Assembly: GCA_035606235.1 (NCBI GenBank)
Contig: DATNFU010000003.1
Coordinates: 1 to 64,000 of the forward strand
Direction of reading: 5' to 3'
DNA length: 64,000 nucleotides
DNA from: 66-474 sp035606235
GTDB taxonomy: Bacteria; Pseudomonadota; Gammaproteobacteria; Xanthomonadales; Rhodanobacteraceae
The stretch's first letter is position 1, and every line of letters begins with the position of its first letter. Below the pieces are notes generated by a model, which was given only the letters and a program-made list of their open reading frames with translations, had not been told where the DNA came from and made no database searches. Positions 26,314-34,534 of this stretch are shown here, piece after piece. The translations under genes were made by a program, and so were the position numbers.

Positions 26314-27783
26314 ATGCAACCCCGCCTGCTCACCGCCACACTCGCGCTCGCACTCGCTGGCACCACGGCCTGTGCCGCCAGCGGTCCGGCCGGCGGCTCG
26401 AATCCGATCGGCACCGCGCTCACCGTTTATCACGCCGACAACGACGCATTGTTTTCCGGCGATGCGCAAGGCGCGCTGGACAGCGGCCACGCCGTGATCC
26501 ACGAACAGCGCGAAGTGAGCTTGCAAGTCGGCCGCCACGCGTTGCGCATCGGCGGACTTCCGGCGAGCGTCGATCCCGAAGCGGTGAGCGTGAACTTCGG
26601 TAGCGGCGCGGATGTGCTCGGCCGCCGCATCGTGCTTGCACGCGGCAGTGCCGACAGTGCACTCGCGGGGCACATCGGCGAACACGTCGTGGTGAACGGC
26701 AGCAATGGCCAGACGCTCGCCGACGGTACCTTGCTGGGCACCGGTGGCGATGGGCTCACCGTGCGCAGTACCGGCGGCAGCGTGATCGTTGTGCACGACT
26801 ATGCGACCGTCGCGTTGCAGGCCGGCTCAATCAACGGCGGCGGCAGCATTCTGCTGGACGTCGATGCAAAATCCTCGGGCGCGCACGACGCGCGCCTGAG
26901 TTACAGCACTTCCGGTATTGGCTGGCGCGCGGCATACATCGCCACGCTCGCGCCTGGAGCGAAGTGCCAGATACATTTCGATCCGCAGGCATCGATCGCC
27001 AATCGCAGCGGGCGCGATTACGACAATGCGAAAATCAAACTGGTTGCCGGTCAACCGAATCTCGCGGGCGCCCCGCGCGTGATGGCCAAGGTCATGATGG
27101 CCGAAGCGGCACCCGCGCGGCCGATGCCGCAGCAACGCGCGCTCGGTGATTACCGCAGCTTCAGCCTGCCGCACGAGGTGGACCTGCCTGACGGCACGGT
27201 CACCTTGACGCCGTTGTATGCCGCATCCGATCTCGATTGCACGCGCCAGTATCTGCTCGAGTCCGGCGGCGCCTGGCACCCGCCCAAGCCAATTCTGGAA
27301 GCCGATTACGGCAACGAAAGTTTCCAGGATCGCCCGATCGCTTCCACACTGCAGTTGGATGCGCCGGCCGCACTGCCTGCCGGCACTCTGCGCGTGTTGA
27401 CAATCGATCAGGACGGCGCGCCCGAATTGCTCGGCCAAGGCGATATTCCGGACACGCCCAAGGGCCAGCAGGCCAGCATCACCCTGGGCGAAAGCTTCGA
27501 GCTGCGTGCGAGCCGCGAGCGCACCGCGTTTGCAGTGAACCAGAATGCACACACCATGGATGAGGCGTACCGGATCAGCTTGAGCAATGGCGGCGACGTC
27601 GCGCGCACGATAACCGTGCGCGAACATCCGAACCGCTGGCACGTGTGGACGCTGGTTTCCTCCAGCAGCAAACCCGCCAGGCAAGATCCCGACACGCTGG
27701 AGTTCGTGGTGAATGTGCCCGCGCGCGGCAAGGCGATGCTCGACTATCGTGTGCGGTACAACTGGACAGCGAATGAGGAGTAA
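26314..27783 (+). CDS. DUF4139-domain secreted protein
   Basis: A protein of 489 residues. A signal peptide (MQPRLLTATLALALAGTTAC) with a Cys near residue 20 could be a lipobox or a simple Sec signal. The middle and C-terminal parts match DUF4139: SYSTSGIGWRAAYIATL, later YRISLSNGGDVARTITVREH, ending RYNW. The family is found in envelope proteins of unknown function and may be rich in beta strands. The ATG at 26314 is preceded by AGAAGGAG, which decides the start over a long open frame running back into the repeat. It stands alone, with repeats on both sides. Confidence 0.85.
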   Translation: MQPRLLTATLALALAGTTACAASGPAGGSNPIGTALTVYHADNDALFSGDAQGALDSGHAVIHEQREVSLQVGRHALRIGGLPASVDPEAVSVNFGSGADVLGRRIVLARGSADSALAGHIGEHVVVNGSNGQTLADGTLLGTGGDGLTVRSTGGSVIVVHDYATVALQAGSINGGGSILLDVDAKSSGAHDARLSYSTSGIGWRAAYIATLAPGAKCQIHFDPQASIANRSGRDYDNAKIKLVAGQPNLAGAPRVMAKVMMAEAAPARPMPQQRALGDYRSFSLPHEVDLPDGTVTLTPLYAASDLDCTRQYLLESGGAWHPPKPILEADYGNESFQDRPIASTLQLDAPAALPAGTLRVLTIDQDGAPELLGQGDIPDTPKGQQASITLGESFELRASRERTAFAVNQNAHTMDEAYRISLSNGGDVARTITVREHPNRWHVWTLVSSSSKPARQDPDTLEFVVNVPARGKAMLDYRVRYNWTANEE

Positions 27784-27817
27784 GGCGGAAAGCGGAAACG
27801 CCCTGCCCTAAAGATCA

Positions 27818-27893
27818 CGCGTGGCGCGGAAACCGGAATCCATTTTGACGCTGGTTTTCAAGTGAAAACGCGAACCCGGTTTCCGCTTTTCCG
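27818..27893. repeat. interspersed palindromic repeat (diverged ATTCCGG family)
   Basis: GCGGAAACCGGAATCCATTT is matched by CGAACCCGGTTTCCGC, with the local palindrome GGTTTTCAAGTGAAAAC between. Confidence 0.5.
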
Positions 27894-27966
27894 CTCTTCA
27901 ATGCCAAGTCATCCGTGATTGCCGCCGTATCGCGGGAACGAAGCCTTCAAACGCCAAGGAATCATC

Positions 27967-28725
27967 ATGCTCGAACGCATCGAACACGAAAGCGGCATCC
28001 GCGAGCTGCGGCTGACGCGTCCACCAGTCAATGCGCTGAATCCGGAACTGGTGCATGCGCTGCAAGCAGCCGTGCAAGCCGCTCCCGGCGATGGCGCGCG
28101 GGGGCTGGTGATCGCAGGCAGCTCCGGCATCTTTTCCGCGGGCCTGGATGTGCCATTTCTACTGACGCTCGGCCGCGATGCCATGCGCGCGTTCTGGCAA
28201 GAATTCTTCGCACTCTGCGGCGCGCTGTCACGTTCGCCGATCCCGATCGCGGCGGCGATCACCGGCCACTCGCCCGCTGGCGGTGCGGTGCTGGCGCTGT
28301 TCTGCGACTACCGGGTGATGGCGCGGGGCGCCTATCGCATCGGCTTGAACGAGGTTCAAGTGGGCTTGACCGTGCCCGATTGCATCCAGGCTGGCCTGCG
28401 GCGATTGATCGGCTCGCATCGCGCCGAACGATTGCTGGTGCAGGGAACCATGCTGGATGCCGACGCCGCGCTGGCGATCGGCATGGTGGACGAATTGGCG
28501 GATGTGGATTTCGTGGGCGCGCGTGCGATCGGCTGGCTCGGCGAGTTGTTGAAATTGCCGCGGCAGGCGATGCTTTCCACACGTGCAATGGCGCGCGCGG
28601 AACTGGCCGCGCTGTTCGCGGAGCCTTCAAGCTTGCCGGTGGAAGATTTTCTCGACGCGTGGTTCGCCCCGGAAGCGCAGAACACGCTGCGTGCGATGGT
28701 GGAAAGATTGAAGGCGAAAAGGTAG
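27967..28725 (+). CDS. enoyl-CoA hydratase/isomerase family protein, resembles delta3,delta2-enoyl-CoA isomerase
   Basis: A crotonase-fold protein of 252 residues. The oxyanion-hole segment is GHSPAGGAVLALFCDYRVMA. The active-site region reads YRIGLNEVQVGLTVPD, which resembles the GLNETQLGI segment of delta3,delta2-enoyl-CoA isomerases, with a single Glu, more than that of hydratases with two acid residues. It may shift the double bond of unsaturated acyl-CoA so that it can enter beta-oxidation. The ATG at 27967 follows AAGGA. The subclass call is from memory of motifs, not from an alignment. Confidence 0.8.
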   Translation: MLERIEHESGIRELRLTRPPVNALNPELVHALQAAVQAAPGDGARGLVIAGSSGIFSAGLDVPFLLTLGRDAMRAFWQEFFALCGALSRSPIPIAAAITGHSPAGGAVLALFCDYRVMARGAYRIGLNEVQVGLTVPDCIQAGLRRLIGSHRAERLLVQGTMLDADAALAIGMVDELADVDFVGARAIGWLGELLKLPRQAMLSTRAMARAELAALFAEPSSLPVEDFLDAWFAPEAQNTLRAMVERLKAKR

Positions 28726-28786
28726 CGTCCACTTCGTGCACGCAAAATCGTCGTGCCCAGAGCGCAGGCCGACCGCGATCCACCTC

Positions 28787-28902
28787 GTCGTCATTCCGGG
28801 CCGTCGTGGACGAGGTCCGGGGCAGAACCCGGAACCCAGTCACCTTCTGTTTTATGGGGAGCCAAGTCGCTGGATTCCGGCTTTCGCCGGGGTGACGTCA
28901 AA
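28787..28902. repeat. interspersed palindromic repeat (ATTCCGG family)
   Basis: GTCATTCCGGGCC at the left, CAGAACCCGGAACCCAG in the middle, and the inverted repeat GGATTCCGGC-tttc-GCCGGGGTGAC at the right. It lies between convergent genes, where it could act as a terminator. Confidence 0.65.
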
Positions 28903-28908
28903 ATCCAA

Positions 28909-29757
28909 CTATCCCTTTGCAACCGGGCGATCCGGACTACTTACCCACCCGCTCCACGACGGCGCGAACAGGCGCGAGCCGTGCAGCCCGGCCACTTCCA
29001 TCGCCAGCAGGTTGTGCGCGGCGGTCACGCCCGAACCGCACATGTGGATCACTTCGTTAGGCGCGCGCCGGTTCAACAACGCGGCAAATTCCTCGCGCAA
29101 CACCGGCGGCGCCTTGAATCGGCCATTCGCGTCGAGGTTGTCGCTGAAGGGCCGGTTCAAGGCGCCCGGCACGTGGCCCGCCACCGGATCGATGGGTTCG
29201 ACCTCGCCGCGATAACGCGCCGCGCCGCGTGCATCCAGTAGCAGCGCGGAACCGCTCGCGCGCAAGCGCTCCAGCTCTTCGTAATACACCACCTGGCCCG
29301 GATCGAAACGCACATCGGCCTGCGAGAGCTCGCGCGGGTGCGAGTCGCCTTCCTCGACCGGCAAGCCCGCCTCGCGCCACGCCCGCCAGCCACCATCGAG
29401 CACCATCGCTTCGATACCGCACGTTCGCAGCATCCACCACAACCGCGCAGCGGCCAGCACACCGCCATTGTCGTCATAGGCGACGACGCGCCGCCCCGGC
29501 GTCCAACCCCAACGCGACAGCACTGCGGAAAACGCGCGCGCTTCGGGCAACGGATGGCGGCCGAGCTTCCGCTTCGACAAGTCCGACAAATCGCGATCGA
29601 GGCTGGCGTAGATCGCGCCCGGAATGTGCCCCTGCAGATACCCACGCTTGCCGCTGTCCGGATCGGAAAGCTCGAAGCGACAATCCACGATCAGCACATC
29701 CGACCCTTGCAACGTGGCAAGCTCGCGGGCTGAAATCAGCGCGCCAGTTCTATTCAT
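28909..29757 (-). CDS. sseA: 3-mercaptopyruvate sulfurtransferase
   Basis: A protein of 282 residues with two rhodanese domains. The catalytic loop CGSGVTA at 240-246 is that of mercaptopyruvate sulfurtransferases rather than thiosulfate rhodaneses. The inactive N-terminal domain has the HIPGA motif (GYLQGHIPGAIY). It transfers sulfur from 3-mercaptopyruvate to thiols or cyanide in the cytoplasm. The ATG at 29757 overlaps the Nudix gene stop as ATGA, which decides the start against a long upstream extension. Confidence 0.94.
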   Translation of the reverse strand: MNRTGALISARELATLQGSDVLIVDCRFELSDPDSGKRGYLQGHIPGAIYASLDRDLSDLSKRKLGRHPLPEARAFSAVLSRWGWTPGRRVVAYDDNGGVLAAARLWWMLRTCGIEAMVLDGGWRAWREAGLPVEEGDSHPRELSQADVRFDPGQVVYYEELERLRASGSALLLDARGAARYRGEVEPIDPVAGHVPGALNRPFSDNLDANGRFKAPPVLREEFAALLNRRAPNEVIHMCGSGVTAAHNLLAMEVAGLHGSRLFAPSWSGWVSSPDRPVAKG

Positions 29758-30422
29758 GACAACTCCTGAATCAGTTTCATCCGACGCATCAGATTCACCA
29801 ATATCGATGCAGTCGCGCCCCAGATCAACGGTTGCGTACCGGCGTATTCGTACACGCGGCGGCGCTGCCCACGCGCGATGTAGTCGCGCTCGCGCAGATT
29901 GGCCGGATCCAGCAGGAACGCGAGCGGCACTTCGAAAACCGAAACCACTTCCTCCGTCTGCGGCGCAAGTTGCGCATGTGCGGCGATCCGCGCCACTACC
30001 GGCGTGATGCAATAGCCGCTGATCGTTTCCAGGCAGTCGAGGAAGCCGAGCGGTTGCGCGTCACGGGGGTCGAGCCCGATTTCCTCGGCGCTTTCGCGCA
30101 GGCTCGTGGCGATGGCGTCGGCGTCGCCGGCATCCGCGCGCCCACCGGGAAAACTGACTTGCCCGGCATGCGTGCGCAGCCCGCTGTGACGAACCGTGAA
30201 AACCATCGCAGGTTGGGGCGTGTCGCGTATGCCCACCAGCACCGCCGCGGCGATGCGCGGCGTCTCGCCAGGAAGGTCGAGCAACTCCGCGCGATTCCAG
30301 CCAGGCGCTTGCGGCGGTTGCCACAACGGATGCAGCGCGGACGTCAGAGCGGGAATTGAAGCACGTTGTCGATGAGGGGAATCACCGGCGACGGGCCCTT
30401 CCTGGATCGCCTTTTCCGTCAT
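29754..30422 (-). CDS. nudL: Nudix hydrolase, CoA pyrophosphatase type (NudL)
   Basis: A protein of 222 residues. The UPF0035 pre-motif HSGLRTHAGQVSFPGG runs into the Nudix box PGGRADAGDADAIATSLRES followed by AEEIGL; Asp at the first acidic position is usual in this subfamily. Members split coenzyme A and its esters. The tail contains IWGATASILVNLM, conserved in the family. It follows the DUF1289 gene by 16 bases and overlaps sseA by four, so the three probably form an operon. Confidence 0.92.
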   Translation of the reverse strand: MTEKAIQEGPVAGDSPHRQRASIPALTSALHPLWQPPQAPGWNRAELLDLPGETPRIAAAVLVGIRDTPQPAMVFTVRHSGLRTHAGQVSFPGGRADAGDADAIATSLRESAEEIGLDPRDAQPLGFLDCLETISGYCITPVVARIAAHAQLAPQTEEVVSVFEVPLAFLLDPANLRERDYIARGQRRRVYEYAGTQPLIWGATASILVNLMRRMKLIQELS

Positions 30423-30438
30423 GGGTGACGAGGCAGAA

Positions 30439-30630
30439 TCATTCGGGCGGTGCGCGCGTGGGCAGCACTTCCAGCATGCAACGCAAGCGTTCGGCGTCGC
30501 TGAGCGTGCCCCAGCGCGCAATCTCGTCCAATGTGCGCCGGCAGCCGATGCACAGCCCCTGCGGATCCATGCGGCACACGCCGATGCAGGGCGTCAACGG
30601 AGGCGACGGTTGCTCGGCGAAAGCGTTCAT
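30439..30630 (-). CDS. DUF1289-family small zinc-ribbon-like protein
   Basis: A protein of 63 residues. The signature TPCIGVCRMDPQGLCIGCRR contains four cysteines that probably bind a metal, followed by a helix LDEIARWGTLSDAER. Function unknown. It often neighbours a Nudix hydrolase gene, as here. Confidence 0.9.
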   Translation of the reverse strand: MNAFAEQPSPPLTPCIGVCRMDPQGLCIGCRRTLDEIARWGTLSDAERLRCMLEVLPTRAPPE

Positions 30631-30672
30631 CGATACGAGCGTAGCACCGCTTGCGCAGCGGCGTTTGCGTTC

Positions 30673-31377
30673 TCAGGGTTTGCTATCGAGCAGATGAATG
30701 TCGAACACCAGCGCCTCATTCGGCCCGATCCGCGGCGGCTGACCGCGTTCCCCGTAAGCCATCTGCGGCGGAATGAACACCTGCCAGTGATCGCCTACAT
30801 GCATGCGCGTGATCACCTGCTGCCAACCACGGATCATCTGGTCCACCGGAAATTGCACCGGCTGGCCGCGATCATAGGTGTTGTCGAATACGGTGCCGTC
30901 CAGAAACGCGCCGCGATACTGAAGGGTAACGTCGCTTGCAAGCGTCGGGCTCTTCTCGCCGCCGCCATCCTCCAGCACCTTGTACTGCACGCCGGACGGC
31001 AGCGTGATCACGCCTTTCTGCTGTCTGTTCTGCGCGAAGAATTTCTGGCTGCGCGCAAGATTCGACGCGGCCAGCTTGGCGTAGGCCGCACGCGCCTGCA
31101 CTAGCATCTTCTGCTGCATGGCCGCGATCACTTGCTGCATTTCCTGCGGCGGAAAAGCCGGCTTCTTCTGCCCGTAGCCATCCTGTACGCCACGCAAGAC
31201 GCTGGCGATGTCGATCTGCAACCCGTGCTGGCCGAGATCGCGCCCGGCTTCGTAGCCCAACGCGTAGGAGAGTTTGTGATCCGTTGGCGGCGCGGTCTGC
31301 GCGCGCACCGACGCCGGCAGCATCGCCGCCATCGTCACCACCAACACGCCGAGAATGCTGGCGATGCTGCTCCTCAT
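30673..31377 (-). CDS. FKBP-type peptidyl-prolyl isomerase, Mip/FkpA-like
   Basis: An exported protein of 234 residues with a signal peptide (1-26, ending VRA). An N-terminal FKBP_N helical dimerisation region (DHKLSYALGYEAGRDL...) precedes the FKBP catalytic domain (VTLQYRGAFLDGTVFDNTYD; ending VGDHWQVFIPPQMAYGERG). Periplasmic or outer-membrane prolyl isomerase and chaperone by family. It seems to be monocistronic; 31378-31553 upstream shows no gene. Confidence 0.93.
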   Translation of the reverse strand: MRSSIASILGVLVVTMAAMLPASVRAQTAPPTDHKLSYALGYEAGRDLGQHGLQIDIASVLRGVQDGYGQKKPAFPPQEMQQVIAAMQQKMLVQARAAYAKLAASNLARSQKFFAQNRQQKGVITLPSGVQYKVLEDGGGEKSPTLASDVTLQYRGAFLDGTVFDNTYDRGQPVQFPVDQMIRGWQQVITRMHVGDHWQVFIPPQMAYGERGQPPRIGPNEALVFDIHLLDSKP

Positions 31378-31553
31378 TCAATATCTCCGAAGGGTTGTCC
31401 CGCCGCGGGTTGCGCGATGCTAGCAGGCGGCCATCGGCGCGGCATGCCGCAGCGTCTTGGAACACCCGAACCGACAAAGGTTCCCGCCAATGAGGGAGGC
31501 AGCGATGGGGACAGCCATTTGCGCAGCCCGACTGCTGCTGCTTCGCCCCTGCT

Positions 31554-32396
31554 TCAGTGCCCACCCGCGTATTTCTTCTCTCCCGCAGTCACGCGCAGGT
31601 CCAGCCGGTTTTCCGGGGGCGCCAATGGGCAAGTCGCGAACGCGGTGAACGCGCAAGGCGGGTTGTAAGCCTTGTTGAAATCGAGAACGATCTTGCCGTC
31701 CTCCGGCTGGTCTGCGTAGAGGAATCGCGCGGCGCCGTAGGTTTCCCGCCCGGAAGTCCGGTCGGCAAAGATCAGGAACAGTTGCGTGTCGCCGGGCACT
31801 TCGATCACCGGCAGCAATTCGTGGCTGTTTCCGTCGCGCTCGAATACCGCCCTGCCGGGCACGGGATAACGTTCCATCTGGCCAATCACGTTGGCCGTCT
31901 CCAGCGTTCGCGGCGGATCGAATGGCATCCAGTCGGCCACGATGCGCCAGGAAGGATCAGCCGGAAACGATTCGATGCCGGCGAACCGGGTGCGCGTACG
32001 TGCCTGTGTATCGCGTACGCGCAATCCCTTGCGGCCTTGTCGATCGATCGCCACAAAGCTGATGCTGCCGAATGAAACCTGTGTCGGCTTTTTATCCTCG
32101 TCATCGCGCAGGATCGCACCGATTTTTTTCTCACCGTCGATCAACGCACCGCTGCCGTCCGCCACCTCGAAGACCAGGGTGCCGTCACCGCGCCACTGGA
32201 TCGTGCCAAGATGTGCCGGCGCCTTGTCCAGCACGATGGAGTTGTCGGCAGCACTGCCGAGCGTGTTGCGGCCCTGTTCCAGCCAGTGCAACCCGACCAG
32301 GCTCAACCAGCCATCCGGCGCGGTCAGCCGCGCGAGGCGCTGCGCACGCCAATGCCCGATTTCGCGCACGTACGTTTCGAGATCAATCTGGTGCAT
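31554..32396 (-). CDS. DUF1684-domain protein
   Basis: A protein of 280 residues with no signal peptide. The family pattern is clear: REIGHWRAQRLARLTAPDGW and LSLVGLHWLEQGRNTLGS near the start, and a C-terminal DFNKAYNPPCAFTAFATCPLAPPENRL with conserved cysteines. Function unknown. ATG 32396 is chosen because the reading frame upstream (to 32453) is repeat sequence. Confidence 0.85.
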   Translation of the reverse strand: MHQIDLETYVREIGHWRAQRLARLTAPDGWLSLVGLHWLEQGRNTLGSAADNSIVLDKAPAHLGTIQWRGDGTLVFEVADGSGALIDGEKKIGAILRDDEDKKPTQVSFGSISFVAIDRQGRKGLRVRDTQARTRTRFAGIESFPADPSWRIVADWMPFDPPRTLETANVIGQMERYPVPGRAVFERDGNSHELLPVIEVPGDTQLFLIFADRTSGRETYGAARFLYADQPEDGKIVLDFNKAYNPPCAFTAFATCPLAPPENRLDLRVTAGEKKYAGGH

Positions 32397-32426
32397 GGGC
32401 TTCGGTGGTCGATGTGGCTTGCTTTT

Positions 32427-32505
32427 GTCATTCCGGCGAAAGCCGGAATCCATTTTTGCCTGCGCGGAGCAAGATCAAAATGAAGTGCGGCCCCGGAACG
32501 ACGGC
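32427..32505. repeat. interspersed palindromic repeat (ATTCCGG family), near-perfect copy
   Basis: GTCATTCCGGC-gaaa-GCCGGAATCC is a nearly perfect hairpin of ten pairs; CCCCGGAACGACG closes the element. It lies between mutL and the DUF1684 gene. Confidence 0.75.
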
Positions 32506-32534
32506 GATGTTTTTCGGCTCCTGTTTCCTGCCGA

Positions 32535-34319
32535 TCATCTTCCGCGTAGAAACAACTTGTCCAACTCGCCCATGCTCAACTGAGTCCAGGTCGGCCGGCC
32601 GTGATTGCATTGACCCGAACGCTCGGTTGCTTCCATCTCGCGCAACAATGCATTCATTTCTGGCAACGTCAGACGTCTGTGCGCACGCACCGCGCCATGG
32701 CAGGCAATGGTGGCGAGCAGTTCGTTCTGCAACTCCTCCAGACGTCGCGAGTTGCCATGTCGGGCCAGTTCGCCGAGCACATCGCGGGTCAATTGCGCCA
32801 CGTCCGCGCCTTCGAGCAGGGACGGAATGCGTCGCAGGGTGACCTGTCGTGGTCCGCCGCGATCCAGTTCCAGCCCGAATTCCGCCAATGCCGCGGCGTG
32901 CTCTTCCGCCGCACCAGCCTCGCTTTCGCTGACCGCGATCAGCAGCGGCACCAGCAACAATTGCGAACGCACGCCATCGCATTCGCGCGCGGCTTTCAGC
33001 TTTTCATAGGTGACACGCTCGTGCGCGGCGTGCATATCCACCAGCACCAAACCGTGCGCGTTTTCGGCCAGGATGTAGACGCCCGCCAGTTGCGCGAGCG
33101 CGAACCCGAGCGGCGGCGGCTCGCCAACAGCGGGCTCGGGCAATGGCGTGGAAACCGACGGTGCAGCGTCCAGCAGACGCGCGTACGCGTCCCCGGGCGC
33201 TTCGCGAACGGCCAATCCCAAGCCAGCTTGCAGTGAAAAGGGGTCAGGTTCATTTTCCGAGCGAGTTGCTATGGCTGCGGCAGGACGGGGGAAAAATGAA
33301 CCTGATCCCTGTTCGCCGGCACGCGTATGCGCAATCGCCTCGTGCAAGGTACGGAACAGGAAGTCGTGCACCAGCCGCGCTTCGCGGAATCGCACCTCGG
33401 ACTTGGCCGGATGCACGTTGACGTCCACTGCCTGCGGATCGAGTTGCAGGAACAACACGTACGCAGGATGACGGCCATGGAACAGCACATCCGCATAGGC
33501 CTGTCGCACCGCATGGGCCACCACTCGATCGCGCACCAGGCGCCCGTTCACGTAGAAGTATTGCTGATCGGCCTGCCCGCGCGACGCGGTCGGCAGGCCG
33601 ACCCAGCCACGCAGTTCCATGCCGGCGGCGGCGTGCTCGATCGCGAGGCAATTTTCCGCAAACGCCGAACCGAGCAACTCCGCGGCGCGTCCCAGTTGTG
33701 CGTCGTGATCGCGCGCGCACCTCAGCATGCGCACCGGCTTGCCGTTGTGACCCAGGTGAAACTCGACTTGCGGATGCGCCAGCGCCAGCGATTTCACCAG
33801 CTCATCGATGTAGCCGAACTCGGTGCGCTCGGCGCGCAGGAATTTGCGTCGCGCGGGCACCGCGTGAAACAGATCATGCACCTCGATCGTGGTGCCGATT
33901 GCGGACTGCGCCGGTTGGGTTTCACCGATGCGCGCGCCGGATGCCTCGATGCGCCAGGCGTGTTCATCGCCGGCGCGGCGCGAAGTCAATTGCAGCCGGG
34001 AAACGGATGCGATGGAGGCCAGCGCTTCACCGCGAAAACCCATGCTGGCAACGCGTTCCAGATCGGCGAAGCTGGCGATCTTGCTGGTCGCGTGCGCGGC
34101 CAGCGCCAGCGGCAATTCCTCGCGGGGAATACCGCCGCCGTCGTCGCGCACGCGGATCAGTCGCGCACCGCCTTGCGCGATATCGATCTCGATCCGCAAG
34201 GCACCTGCATCGAGGCTGTTCTCCACCAGTTCCTTGACCACCGAGGCCGGGCGCTCGATCACCTCGCCGGCGGCGATCTGGTTCACGAGTTCGGGAGACA
34301 GCGGGCGAATCGGCGGCAT
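32535..34319 (-). CDS. mutL: DNA mismatch repair protein MutL
   Basis: A protein of 594 residues. The GHKL ATPase domain is intact: ELVENSLDAGA (motif I), DDGGGIPREEL (motif II), HATSKI and GFRGEAL. The C-terminal dimerisation domain ends near residue 590 with CHGAVRAHRRLT; no DQHAxxE(x)4E endonuclease motif is seen (MHAAHERVTYEKL resembles its degenerate form), so nicking is probably left to another factor. At the start of the linker (about 337-361) a 72-bp palindromic repeat is inserted in frame and encodes residues such as SGSFFPRPAAAI. ATG 34319 fits the family start MPPIRPLSPELVNQIAAG. Confidence 0.97.
   Translation of the reverse strand: MPPIRPLSPELVNQIAAGEVIERPASVVKELVENSLDAGALRIEIDIAQGGARLIRVRDDGGGIPREELPLALAAHATSKIASFADLERVASMGFRGEALASIASVSRLQLTSRRAGDEHAWRIEASGARIGETQPAQSAIGTTIEVHDLFHAVPARRKFLRAERTEFGYIDELVKSLALAHPQVEFHLGHNGKPVRMLRCARDHDAQLGRAAELLGSAFAENCLAIEHAAAGMELRGWVGLPTASRGQADQQYFYVNGRLVRDRVVAHAVRQAYADVLFHGRHPAYVLFLQLDPQAVDVNVHPAKSEVRFREARLVHDFLFRTLHEAIAHTRAGEQGSGSFFPRPAAAIATRSENEPDPFSLQAGLGLAVREAPGDAYARLLDAAPSVSTPLPEPAVGEPPPLGFALAQLAGVYILAENAHGLVLVDMHAAHERVTYEKLKAARECDGVRSQLLLVPLLIAVSESEAGAAEEHAAALAEFGLELDRGGPRQVTLRRIPSLLEGADVAQLTRDVLGELARHGNSRRLEELQNELLATIACHGAVRAHRRLTLPEMNALLREMEATERSGQCNHGRPTWTQLSMGELDKLFLRGR
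33239..33310. repeat. 72-bp palindromic repeat inside mutL, in frame
   Basis: Left arm AGGGGTCAGGTTCATTTTCC (33239-33258) and right arm GGAAAAATGAACCTGATCCC are an inverted repeat with one extra A and one mismatch. Sequences of the type GGGGTCAG...TTTTCC are known ends of repeats linked to REP-associated tyrosine transposases; that link is from memory. The length is 24 codons and the mutL frame stays open. Confidence 0.75.
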
Positions 34320-34370
34320 ACATCGCACTGTGCGAAACAAGCGCGAAGCATAGCGGATGCACTGTCAAAG

Positions 34371-34452
34371 TCGTCATTCCACGGGCGCTCGAAAAGCGGA
34401 CGCCGGAATCCGTTTTTCGACCTTCGAAATCTGGGCGCAAAATCAAAATGGA
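34371..34452. repeat. interspersed palindromic repeat (ATTCCGG family)
   Basis: GTCATTCCACGGGCGCTCGAAAAGCGGACGCCGGAATCC at the left and AATGGATTCC at the right. It lies between amiC and mutL. Confidence 0.6.
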
Positions 34453-34534
34453 TTCCGTACCGCTGCCGCGCAGCTTCCGGAACACCGCGTCTTCTCCGGC
34501 AATCTGTGCGGGCGATCCATGCCCTTCGGCAACT

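Noticed and set aside
28736..29241. Plus-strand open frames opposite the sseA 3' end
   Set aside because: They begin in a palindromic repeat and continue antisense to the rhodanese domain.
32535..34319. mutL as a pseudogene because of the inserted repeat
   Set aside because: The repeat is 72 bases long, the frame is open through it, and both conserved domains are intact.
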